Notes: generated by a model from the letters alone, not told the origin. A stretch of DNA of 16,498 nt from an uncultured Alphaproteobacteria bacterium (GCA_910585375.1 CAJUCZ010000034.1:1-16498); one strand, 5' to 3'; counted from the first letter of the stretch, positions 7,928 through 14,389 are shown. Made by a program: numbers and translations.

Positions 7928-9010
7928 TTATCTCATGCTTAAGGACATCAGTGCAATCACGGCCAAAATCAGCGCCGCAATCCAAAAACGGTTAACGACA
8001 CGGGTTTCCGGCCAGCCTGATTGTTCAAAGTGATGATGTATCGGCGCCATTTTGAAAAATCTTTTACCGCCGGTCTTCTTAAAATAGGCCACCTGAATCA
8101 TAACGGATAAAGCCTCAATCACAAAAATTCCGCCTGCAATCGCCAGTATAATTTCCTGCTTGAGCATAACGGCAATCGTACCGAGCAAACCGCCCAAAGC
8201 CAAAGAACCGGTATCACCCATAAAAACTTTTGCCGGCGCACAGTTAAACCACAAAAAGCCCAGACACCCGCCGATAACGGCAGCACAAACAACGGCAACC
8301 TCTCCGACATTCGGCAGCTTGGCAACGGCAAAAACATCAACCAGCGGACTGCCGCCGATATAAGCAAAGACCATAAACACAAACAAAGCCGCAATCATTA
8401 ATCCGGAAGCCAGCCCGTCCAATCCGTCGGAAAGATTCACGGCATTAGAAGCCCCGACAATCACAATCATGGCAAAAGGAATATAAAACAGCCACAAATT
8501 AATCGCCAGATCTTTAAAATAAGGTATTGTCAGGCTAAAGCGGTTTTGCTCAGGCGTCAGATAAGATATAATCAAAACCGAAACCAAAGCGGTTGAAAAC
8601 TGCAACAACAGTTTCATTTTTGCCGTCATGGCATTTGCCGTCTGTTTTTTAACCTTGACATAGTCATCGACAAATCCCACAAAGCCATAGACCAGCAAAA
8701 CCAAAATGCAAACCCAAACCAAAGGATCATTCCAATGCGCCCAGAGGACTGTTGACAGAATGCCGCTGCCCAAAATCATCAGGCCGCCCATTGTCGGTGT
8801 TCCTTTTTTGGTCAGCAAATGACTCTGCGGCCCATCTTCCCGTATCGGCTGCCCTTTTCCCTGATGATGCCGCAAAAAGGCAATGATTCGCTCCCCCAAA
8901 AGCAACACTAAAATAAATGCAGTAAAAAAAGCGCCGCCGCCACGCCAGCACAGCGTAGAACTGAAAACCGGCAATTCATTCGCCGCAGATTGAAACAAAC
9001 CGTTAAACAT
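7928..9010 (-). CDS. mraY: Phospho-N-acetylmuramoyl-pentapeptide transferase MraY
   Basis: MraY transfers phospho-MurNAc-pentapeptide to undecaprenyl phosphate, forming lipid I, the first membrane step of peptidoglycan synthesis. The protein is 360 residues, the family's typical length, with about ten membrane helices. Signature segments are GTPTMGG (70-76), the aspartate pair in DDYVK (115-119), NAVNLSDGLDGLA (189-201), FMGDTGS (263-269) and IHHHFE (324-329). The frame stays open to 9061, but ATG 9010 has a strong GGAGGGG about nine bases upstream and gives the normal N-terminus. It is the first gene of the operon here; murE and murF do not precede it. No clear sigma70 promoter was found in 9011-9100. 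Confidence 0.97.
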   Translation of the reverse strand: MFNGLFQSAANELPVFSSTLCWRGGGAFFTAFILVLLLGERIIAFLRHHQGKGQPIREDGPQSHLLTKKGTPTMGGLMILGSGILSTVLWAHWNDPLVWVCILVLLVYGFVGFVDDYVKVKKQTANAMTAKMKLLLQFSTALVSVLIISYLTPEQNRFSLTIPYFKDLAINLWLFYIPFAMIVIVGASNAVNLSDGLDGLASGLMIAALFVFMVFAYIGGSPLVDVFAVAKLPNVGEVAVVCAAVIGGCLGFLWFNCAPAKVFMGDTGSLALGGLLGTIAVMLKQEIILAIAGGIFVIEALSVMIQVAYFKKTGGKRFFKMAPIHHHFEQSGWPETRVVNRFWIAALILAVIALMSLSMR

Positions 9011-9093
9011 TCCCAATAACCCCTCCGGATCATAAAATTTTATTTTTAATCCTACCCGCAATTTCTAAAATAAACCTTAAAATATATAAAGAT

Positions 9094-9470
9094 ATGAAAA
9101 AACTTTTAACCTCCTCTTTCCTTTCACCCTTTCCTTCCTCTTACCTCTTTCCCTGCTTTGCTTCTTTCACTCTTTCCGCACCTCTCCTTACCCTATCCTT
9201 CTCTACCACCATCCGTTCCTCATCCACTTCTTTCATCCTCTTTCTCCTTTCACCCCATTTTTCCCCGTTTCCCTTTTTCACCCCCCTTTTTTCTCAATTC
9301 ACTTTATCCGCCTTTTTCCCCCACTTCTTTACCATTCTCCCTCCTCTCTCTTCCTGCCCCCACTTTCTCCTACCTCTCTCACCAACCTCTCCCTCTTCCC
9401 CCTTTTTAGCCAAATTTCCCCCGCTTTTCCTTGTTCCCCTAGCCAAAATCCCCATCCCACTTTTCATTAC
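9094..9470. other. Long polypyrimidine/polypurine tract upstream of mraY
   Basis: This occupies the first half of the gene-free stretch 9011-9853. Over 9121-9420 I count 39 purines in 300 bases on the + strand (87% pyrimidine) and only about 8 G. Runs include CCCCCC followed by TTTTTT near 9281-9292. It is not a simple tandem repeat. Several + frames are open because stop codons need purines, but the product would be low-complexity (Ser/Pro/Phe/Leu) and no ribosome site precedes the ATG at 9094. A + strand transcript would be C-rich and G-poor, like a Rho-loading site. A - strand transcript would be a nearly C-free purine leader for mraY. Confidence 0.85.
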
Positions 9471-9473
9471 ATA

Positions 9474-9502
9474 TTGACTCTTGTGTTTCTTTGTGGTATA
9501 GT
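9474..9502 (+). promoter_or_regulatory. Strong sigma70-type promoter facing the Cys-rich gene
   Basis: TTGACT at 9474-9479 and TATAGT at 9497-9502 are separated by exactly 17 bases, close to consensus. Transcription would begin near 9509, right at the first palindromic repeat (9511), and run through the hairpin cluster to the Cys-rich gene at 9854. This would be a leader of about 345 bases. It lies just after the end of the polypyrimidine tract. Confidence 0.65.
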
Positions 9503-9510
9503 ACCCTTAT

Positions 9511-9540
9511 TGTCATTCTCGGGCTTGTCCCGAGAATCCA
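9511..9540 (+). repeat. Alphaproteobacterial palindromic repeat, copy 1
   Basis: ATTCTCGGG (9515-9523) and CCCGAGAAT (9529-9537) form a perfect 9-bp stem around CTTGT. The same 30-base unit (tgtcattctcgg…gagaatcca) recurs at 9636-9665. It is followed directly by a small hairpin, CCTGC-ACG-GCAGG (9541-9553). Confidence 0.85.
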
Positions 9541-9576
9541 CCTGCACGGCAGGCGCGCGGCGGGTTGTTAGCAAGG

Positions 9577-9610
9577 TGCTTCAGAGACCGCGCTGCTCTG
9601 ACGGGAAGCA
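9577..9610 (+). repeat. Nested stem-loop within the repeat cluster
   Basis: TGCTTC (9577-9582) pairs with GAAGCA (9605-9610), and inside it CAGAG (9582-9586) can pair with CTCTG (9596-9600), leaving a five-base asymmetric bulge. It lies between palindromic repeat copies 1 and 2 and adds to a continuous series of hairpins from 9513 to 9724. Confidence 0.5.
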
Positions 9611-9635
9611 TGACAAAGTATGTGCTTAGAAGATT

Positions 9636-9665
9636 TGTCATTCTCGGGCTTGTCCCGAGAATCCA
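9636..9665 (+). repeat. Alphaproteobacterial palindromic repeat, copy 2
   Basis: Exact second copy of the unit at 9511-9540. The stem is ATTCTCGGG (9640-9648) and CCCGAGAAT (9654-9662). Together with the inverted copy at 9697-9726 it makes the typical paired arrangement of these repeats, two palindromes in opposite orientation about 30 bases apart. Confidence 0.85.
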
Positions 9666-9696
9666 TAAAGATAAAAGCACTGTGCTTGTCATAAAA

Positions 9697-9726
9697 TGGA
9701 TTGCCGGATCAAGTCCGGCAATGACA
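9697..9726 (-). repeat. Alphaproteobacterial palindromic repeat, copy 3 (inverted)
   Basis: ATTGCCGGA (9700-9708) and TCCGGCAAT (9714-9722) form a 9-bp stem around TCAAG. The loop and outer bases are the reverse complement of copies 1 and 2, but the stem sequence differs while still pairing perfectly. A short open frame across copies 2 and 3 reads VPRIH…WIAGSSPAMT, a well-known spurious translation of this repeat class. Confidence 0.85.
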
Positions 9727-9825
9727 ATAACGAAAAAATTTTATTAACCATTCTGGGCACTTTGCTGTTCAGATAAAGAAAAGAGCAACGCGCAAGCCTT
9801 GGCACGATGAGGACAATTGTTCGCT

Positions 9826-9841
9826 GAGGCGCGCCCGCCTC
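9826..9841 (+). promoter_or_regulatory. GC-rich hairpin abutting the ribosome site of the Cys-rich gene
   Basis: GAGGCG (9826-9831) pairs with CGCCTC (9836-9841) around CGCC. The stem ends one base before the Shine-Dalgarno GGGAGGA (9842-9848), which is five bases from ATG 9854. It could affect initiation of the secreted protein; that is inference. Confidence 0.4.
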
Positions 9842-9853
9842 GGGAGGAAGCCG

Positions 9854-11038
9854 ATGAAAAACATTAACAGAAATATGCTACACATGAAACTAAACTCTGC
9901 GGTATCAGTCTTGGCTGTGGCCGCTGCTTTCTCGGTTCTCCTCCCGCCTTCCAACGCTTATTGTGGCGTCTGCTTCCTGCCGGACTGCGGAGATGAAGAC
10001 GGTGTTTTTCCGGGGCCTAACCCTAATCCCAACATTGATACCGATAAATGTGAAAAAGAAGGCTTTACCTATTACGCTTCCGGTAAATGTCCGCAGTACC
10101 AGGCTGTGACGGATACATGCCCTTTTGACGACTATTATCTTAAATGTGATGCTCAGACTTGGTGTAAACAAAACGGATATAACACGACCTCATGTTCCAT
10201 TCCGCAATATGTAAACGAAGCCTGTCCGAGTTACAGTTCTTTGTACAAAGGATGTAAAACCGATAATGACCGGGCTTGTAAGGAAGCTGGTTATACTAAT
10301 TCCTGTCCGTCCGGTCAGAAGCTTAAAAAGAACTCCGGCCGCTGCTCTTATGATTCATCTTACGGGACTTGCTGTACGCCGTCTGATTGTCCGGCTTATA
10401 CGTCTTTAACGTCTTCATCCTACGGCACGAACGGTACCGATGGCTGCGAGTATGCCTGCTACTATACCTGCAACCCTAACTGCCCGTCTTCTCACCCGTA
10501 CTCTTCCGATCCCACGGGTTGTTCTGACCGCACCACAAACGGATGCGGCAACAAAACCTGTTATAACTCTGTTACCTGCGACCCTTGTCCGGGGTATTAC
10601 GAATGCGGCGGAACTTGGCAGTACTGCACCGGTACAACCTGTTCCGACGGTTCAAAAAGATGTTCAAAATATTGCGTAAGCGACTATTTCCCAAACTCTT
10701 GTTCTTCATCTTCTTATTGCAATGGTGTTTATCGTAATGGATACTGTTCCGGTTCTTGTGACGAACCCTCCTCCGGCGGCGGAGATTCTGGTGGCGGATC
10801 TGACAGCGGAGGAAGCAATACAAATTTTCCATACACAAGAAATTGTTGTGGCGGAGGCTGCGGAAATAGCAGCGAGTGCTCAAGCAGAACATCATATAGC
10901 AGCTGTTCTTCGTTAGAAAATACATGCAGAAGCGAAGGCGGTTCACCCAGAATTCAATACTGCGGAGACCACTTTACCGGATGCCCTTCAACAAACTACA
11001 ACTGTACCAGTAACGTTGCCTACTTTATTTGTGAATAA
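9854..11038 (+). CDS. Secreted Cys-rich repeat protein of unknown function
   Basis: The 394-residue protein has 45 cysteines (11%). ATG 9854 is supported by GGGAGGA five bases upstream. Residues 1-35 form a Sec signal peptide: a basic start, hydrophobic core AVSVLAVAAAFSVLL and likely cleavage after SNA-35. There is no lipobox. Residues 66-174 hold three repeats with an exact 38-residue period (Cys 66, 104, 142), each C-x3-G-[FY]…C…C-[PS]-[FY]-[DS]-x2-Y-x2-C. Residues 175-305 carry many closely spaced cysteines. A Gly/Ser/Asp linker spans about 306-322, then a 70-residue Cys-rich end ('NCCGGGCGNSSEC'). Residues about 167-238 are encoded by DNA identical to the left-edge gene. It is probably exported to the periplasm or beyond and held by disulfides. 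I recognise no named family. It has its own promoter candidate and is not in an operon with its neighbours. Confidence 0.9.
   Translation: MKNINRNMLHMKLNSAVSVLAVAAAFSVLLPPSNAYCGVCFLPDCGDEDGVFPGPNPNPNIDTDKCEKEGFTYYASGKCPQYQAVTDTCPFDDYYLKCDAQTWCKQNGYNTTSCSIPQYVNEACPSYSSLYKGCKTDNDRACKEAGYTNSCPSGQKLKKNSGRCSYDSSYGTCCTPSDCPAYTSLTSSSYGTNGTDGCEYACYYTCNPNCPSSHPYSSDPTGCSDRTTNGCGNKTCYNSVTCDPCPGYYECGGTWQYCTGTTCSDGSKRCSKYCVSDYFPNSCSSSSYCNGVYRNGYCSGSCDEPSSGGGDSGGGSDSGGSNTNFPYTRNCCGGGCGNSSECSSRTSYSSCSSLENTCRSEGGSPRIQYCGDHFTGCPSTNYNCTSNVAYFICE
10263..10568 (+). repeat. Right copy of the direct repeat shared by two Cys-rich genes
   Basis: This is the counterpart of bases 1-306. Bases 10352-10568 are identical to 90-306 over 217 bp, while 10263-10351 differ at 17 positions. 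Upstream it joins the third 38-residue Cys repeat. Downstream the two genes have unrelated sequences. The two copies are in direct orientation, 10262 bp apart. Confidence 0.9.
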
Positions 11039-11150
11039 GCATATCTTTATTATATAATTTTTACAAGAAACTCTAAAAAATTCTAAGTAAAAACAACCAC
11101 GGCGCGCTTGGATACCTAAGGCACAAAGCAGTACACAAGCATTTCTCCAT

Positions 11151-11189
11151 CCCGCTAAATCGTATTAGTTCTCTGTATTGCGGGTTTTT
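11151..11189 (+). terminator. Possible terminator of the Cys-rich gene
   Basis: CCCGC (11151-11155) and GCGGG (11180-11184) are followed by TTTTT (11185-11189). The 24-base loop is long and the stem only five pairs, so it may simply act together with the stronger hairpin just downstream. Confidence 0.35.
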
Positions 11190-11192
11190 ACT

Positions 11193-11232
11193 AAAAAGTT
11201 TGCAAAAGGCCGGGGCTGTTTGCAAACTTTTT
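11193..11232. terminator. Bidirectional intrinsic terminator between the Cys-rich gene and kdsB
   Basis: AAAAAGTTTGCAAA (11193-11206) and TTTGCAAACTTTTT (11219-11232) form a perfect 14-bp stem around a 12-base GC-rich loop (11207-11218). The A and T flanks give a U-tract in either direction, so it can end both convergent genes. The kdsB stop codon (11231-11233) overlaps the right arm. Confidence 0.8.
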
Positions 11233-12004
11233 ACTTGATGTAACGACGGGCTTCTGCCAAATCCTCTTCCGTATCAATATCCGCAGGAGCCTCTTGAACC
11301 AACTTCATGTTATTGATAACTTTTGCCCGAATAGTCATGCCGTTTTCAAGCGCGCGCAATTGTTCCAAAGATTCGCGCGCCTCTAAAACGCCGACCGGCA
11401 AATCCACCATCTTGGCAAGTGAAGAAGCCTTATAAACATAAATGCCGACATGATGATACAAATCCTGATTCTTGCACTTTTCCGGATTGCGTGTAAAAGG
11501 CGCAACCGCACGGGTAAAATACAAACAACGCCCTTCCGTCTCGCCATCACGCAATCCCATGACAATCTTGACATTCGCCGGTTTGGCGGCTTCTTCCGCG
11601 GAATCAAAAACCATACCGCAGGTAGCAATATCACACCCCGTCCGCTCAATTATCTCAATCAACTGATTATTGATGTCCGGATCCACATTAATGGCATCGC
11701 CCTGAAAATTAACCACAATATCATACTTGCTGCCATCAGGATCAATCGTCTTTAATGCCGCGGCAATACGATCGGTACCGGAAGGCAGGCTCGGATCTGT
11801 CAAAATAGCCTTAGCGCCGAACTTTGCACATTCGTCCAAAATCACCTGATCGCCGGCAGCCACATAAACATCGCCTTTAATCGCTTTGCAGACATTTTCA
11901 TAAACGCGGTTAATCAGCGTCTTGCCGTTAATATCAAGCAAAGGTTTGTTCGGCAGGCGGGTCGAGGCCATTCTGACCGGAATCATCGTAACTATTCTGC
12001 TCAT
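11231..12004 (-). CDS. kdsB: 3-deoxy-manno-octulosonate cytidylyltransferase (CMP-Kdo synthetase) KdsB
   Basis: KdsB activates Kdo with CTP to CMP-Kdo in the cytoplasm for the LPS inner core. The 257-residue protein has the nucleotide-binding start IPVRMASTRLPNKPL (8-22), SGTDRIA (75-81), VNFQGDA (98-104), HHVGIYVYK (184-192), LEARESLEQLRALENG (207-222) and DIDTEEDL (242-249). The two metal-binding aspartates expected from the family (QGD, 103, and DIDT, near 242-244) are present. Several usually conserved positions differ: QGDA where QGDEP is normal, AAGDQ for A-T-D-D-E, and AVAPF where an I-P pair is usual. It may therefore be a divergent KdsB, or a relative acting on a similar sugar. It is transcribed apart from queA, with 81 bp between the two starts. 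Confidence 0.9.
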   Translation of the reverse strand: MSRIVTMIPVRMASTRLPNKPLLDINGKTLINRVYENVCKAIKGDVYVAAGDQVILDECAKFGAKAILTDPSLPSGTDRIAAALKTIDPDGSKYDIVVNFQGDAINVDPDINNQLIEIIERTGCDIATCGMVFDSAEEAAKPANVKIVMGLRDGETEGRCLYFTRAVAPFTRNPEKCKNQDLYHHVGIYVYKASSLAKMVDLPVGVLEARESLEQLRALENGMTIRAKVINNMKLVQEAPADIDTEEDLAEARRYIK

Positions 12005-12030
12005 CTTAAGAAAATCTCCGTAAAAGATTA

Positions 12031-12059
12031 TTGCTAATACGGCATTTATATATTATAAC
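12031..12059 (+). promoter_or_regulatory. queA promoter candidate
   Basis: TTGCTA (12031-12036) and TATAAC (12054-12059) are 17 bases apart in the short divergent kdsB-queA gap. Transcription would start near 12066, giving a leader of about 20 bases containing AAAGGA before ATG 12086. Confidence 0.5.
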
Positions 12060-12085
12060 AAGCAAAAAATAAAGGATTTAATAAT

Positions 12086-13171
12086 ATGAAAGTGGATATT
12101 TTTGATTTTGACCTCGACCGCAGTCTGATTGCCAAAGAGCCTGTCTCTCCGCGTGATACCTCGCGACTGCTTGATTTATCGCAGAATGATCGGATTGCCG
12201 ATCGTCATTTTTATGACCTGCCGCAGCTATTGAACGAAGGAGACGTACTGGTTTTTAACGATACCAAAGTCATTCCCGCACGTTTATACGGCAAACACGG
12301 CGAAGCTTTGGTTGAAGTCACGCTGTACCGTCCGGTTGACGGCATCAACTGGTGGAGCTTTATCAAAAATTCCAAACGCTTAAAACCCGGCGACACTGTC
12401 TGCTTTTACACTTCCGAAATCTCGGCGGAAACTTCGGAGTTCAGCGCAGAAGTTATTGAAAAGCAAGACGAAGACGGAACGCTTCTGAAGTTCAACTGTG
12501 ACCCGTCACAGCTCGGACGTTTGCTTGAAAAATACGGTTCCATGCCGCTGCCGCCGTATATCAAACGGGAAAAGCCCGCCGCTGACGGCATCTGGGACAA
12601 ATACAACGATAAAGAAAACTACCAGACCGTCTATGCCAGACACGAAGGCGCCGTTGCCGCCCCGACCGCCGGCCTGCACTTTACCGACCGAGTTTTGCAG
12701 GCAATTGAAGAAAAAGGCGTGAAAAAAGTATTTCTGACCTTACACGTTGGGGCCGGAACTTTTCTGCCGGTCAAAACAGACGACACCAAAGACCATAAAA
12801 TGCATGCCGAATACGGTGTTATCACCCAAAAAGCCGCTGATACAATCAACGCCGCCAAAGATGCCGGCAAAAACATTATCGCCGTGGGCACCACCTCACT
12901 CCGCCTGCTGGAAAGCGCTGCGGACGAGCAAGGCATTCTGCATCCTTTTGCCGGAGACACCGATATTTTTATCACGCCGGGCTACAAGTTCAAAATGATT
13001 GATTATCTGGTCACAAACTTTCACCTGCCGAAATCTACTTTGTTTATGCTGGTCTGCGCCGTTGCAGGAACCGAACGCATGAAAGAAGGTTACGCTCATG
13101 CCATTGCAGAAAAATACCGTTTTTATTCTTACGGCGACAGTTCTATTTTGAAATGCGTAAATAAAATTTAA
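12086..13171 (+). CDS. queA: S-adenosylmethionine:tRNA ribosyltransferase-isomerase QueA
   Basis: QueA transfers and isomerises the ribose of SAM onto 7-aminomethyl-7-deazaguanine at the tRNA wobble position, giving epoxyqueuosine. The 361-residue protein (close to the E. coli length) begins with the family's typical FDFDL…IAKEP…RDTSRLL and shows NDTKVIPARL (58-67), APTAGLHFT in the middle, LHVGAGTFLPVK, VGTTSLRLLES, and the C-terminal YKFKMIDYLVTNFHLPKST followed by LFMLVCAVAG. All are QueA signatures. ATG 12086 follows an AAAGGA site. The next gene begins 45 bp after its stop on the same strand, so they may be co-transcribed. No other queuosine genes are in view. Confidence 0.97.
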   Translation: MKVDIFDFDLDRSLIAKEPVSPRDTSRLLDLSQNDRIADRHFYDLPQLLNEGDVLVFNDTKVIPARLYGKHGEALVEVTLYRPVDGINWWSFIKNSKRLKPGDTVCFYTSEISAETSEFSAEVIEKQDEDGTLLKFNCDPSQLGRLLEKYGSMPLPPYIKREKPAADGIWDKYNDKENYQTVYARHEGAVAAPTAGLHFTDRVLQAIEEKGVKKVFLTLHVGAGTFLPVKTDDTKDHKMHAEYGVITQKAADTINAAKDAGKNIIAVGTTSLRLLESAADEQGILHPFAGDTDIFITPGYKFKMIDYLVTNFHLPKSTLFMLVCAVAGTERMKEGYAHAIAEKYRFYSYGDSSILKCVNKI

Positions 13172-13216
13172 ACTTTCCGCCGCTATACTTTTCTCCGGAA
13201 GACCAAGGAGAAAAAC

Positions 13217-14389
13217 GTGCAGAAATTTGCTTTGATTTTAGATAAAATAATCCCGCTGATTCGCAATATGCTGATTCCGGCTCTGCTGTTCGGCGGCGGG
13301 CTGGTTTATTTTTTTGCCGCAGAAGAAATTCCGCACGCCTCACAACTGACCTTGCACCACCTTTTTTATGCCGCGTCCTGCCTTAGTTTTCTGATTTTGC
13401 TTTACTTCCGCAAAGGCATTGCCGTTTTCTTCATCCTGACCGGCGCCGTCAGTTATGTCTTAATCAACTATATCAAAATCACCAATCCGGCAGCTTTTCG
13501 CGAAAGCGTTGATTTCGTCAACCTGAGCGTTTTCATCCCGCTTAATTTGATAATTTTTTATTTCTGGCCGCAAAAACAACTCTTAAAAAAGAAAAACATC
13601 TATTTGCTGCTGCTTATTTTTGCCCAGTTTTCTATTGGCGAACACCTGCACAAATATAATATTGCCCTGAACTACACCCCGTTTTCCGCCAATGGCAATT
13701 TATGCTTTTTAAGCTACCTGATATTTTTCGGCGCATTGTTTTCTTTTTTCTGGAAAGCCGTCAACACCGGCAAAATTTATGACTACGCCCTGTTTTTTGC
13801 CGCTGCCGATATTTTCCTCGGTTTTTACTACGCCGACAACGCCACTGCCCTGACCTTATTCTACAGCCTTTCGGGTATCACGATTTTAATCGCCACGATT
13901 TTATACATTTATACAGATACCTACAAAGACGAATTGACCGGATTTTCAAGCCGCAGCGCCTTTATGCTGCAATACCGCAACTTTCCGCTCAAATACAGCC
14001 TTGCCGTTGCCAAAATTGATAATTACATTTCGCTCAAAAACGCCTTTCGCCGCCGGGGCCTGAATAAACTGATGAAGATGATCGCCCTGCGCATTAACGC
14101 CTGCGAAACCGAAGCCGTAATTTATCGTTACGGAGAAGACGAACTGGTTATTATCTTTAAAAACGAAGACAAAAACAATGCTTATAACAAAATGGAACAA
14201 ATCCGCCGTTCCATCGCTTCGGCCTCATTCATGATGTCAAACTTCAAAAAGCCGGTAAAACTGACACTGACCGCCAGCGTGACCGAAAAAAAACGCAGTG
14301 ATGCCACTGCGTTGGAAACCCTCGCCAGAACCTACAAGGCCTTGCAGGAAACAGTCAAATTCAGCCAGAACGTAACCTCTAAGCTTTAA
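13217..14389 (+). CDS. Polytopic membrane protein with degenerate GGDEF domain
   Basis: The start is GTG 13217, set by AAGGAG six bases upstream. Of 390 residues, roughly 1-232 form about eight hydrophobic segments (for example 19-34, 50-63, 67-86, 103-117, 128-140, 162-179, 188-205, 210-232), probably a membrane sensor. A GGDEF-like domain follows, opening with DELTGFSSR (238-246, canonical D-x-LTGLxNR). The signature reads YGEDEL (305-310) instead of GGDEF. The region that should be D-x-D-x-F-K reads KIDNYI, so the first metal Asp is Lys, and the N-D and GHxxGD elements are lost (NAFRRRGLNK). No RxxD inhibitory site is visible. It is therefore probably a catalytically inactive c-di-GMP or GTP sensor rather than a diguanylate cyclase. 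It follows queA by 45 bp and overlaps the lgt 3' end by 11 bp. Confidence 0.85.
   Translation: MQKFALILDKIIPLIRNMLIPALLFGGGLVYFFAAEEIPHASQLTLHHLFYAASCLSFLILLYFRKGIAVFFILTGAVSYVLINYIKITNPAAFRESVDFVNLSVFIPLNLIIFYFWPQKQLLKKKNIYLLLLIFAQFSIGEHLHKYNIALNYTPFSANGNLCFLSYLIFFGALFSFFWKAVNTGKIYDYALFFAAADIFLGFYYADNATALTLFYSLSGITILIATILYIYTDTYKDELTGFSSRSAFMLQYRNFPLKYSLAVAKIDNYISLKNAFRRRGLNKLMKMIALRINACETEAVIYRYGEDELVIIFKNEDKNNAYNKMEQIRRSIASASFMMSNFKKPVKLTLTASVTEKKRSDATALETLARTYKALQETVKFSQNVTSKL

Noticed and set aside
9094..9477. Open frame of 127 codons (MKKLL…) with a signal-peptide-like start in the pyrimidine tract
   Set aside because: No ribosome site before it, low-complexity composition, and a second + frame is also open; pyrimidine-rich DNA lacks stop codons by composition.
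9511..9726. Possible small CRISPR array
   Set aside because: Only three copies, one inverted, with unequal spacing and strong internal palindromes; matches interspersed palindromic repeats instead.
9565..9747. 60-codon frame encoding VPRIH…WIAGSSPAMT
   Set aside because: It is the familiar accidental translation of alphaproteobacterial palindromic repeats.
9854..9964. Lipoprotein reading of the Cys-rich protein's leader (Cys soon after the hydrophobic core)
   Set aside because: The residues before Cys 37 are S-N-A-Y, not a lipobox; a type I signal peptide cut after A35 fits better.
11108..11124. Short TTGGATACCTAAGGCAC stretch resembling the 5' region of 23S rRNA
   Set aside because: Similarity covers under 20 bases with an indel and does not continue on either side; probably chance.
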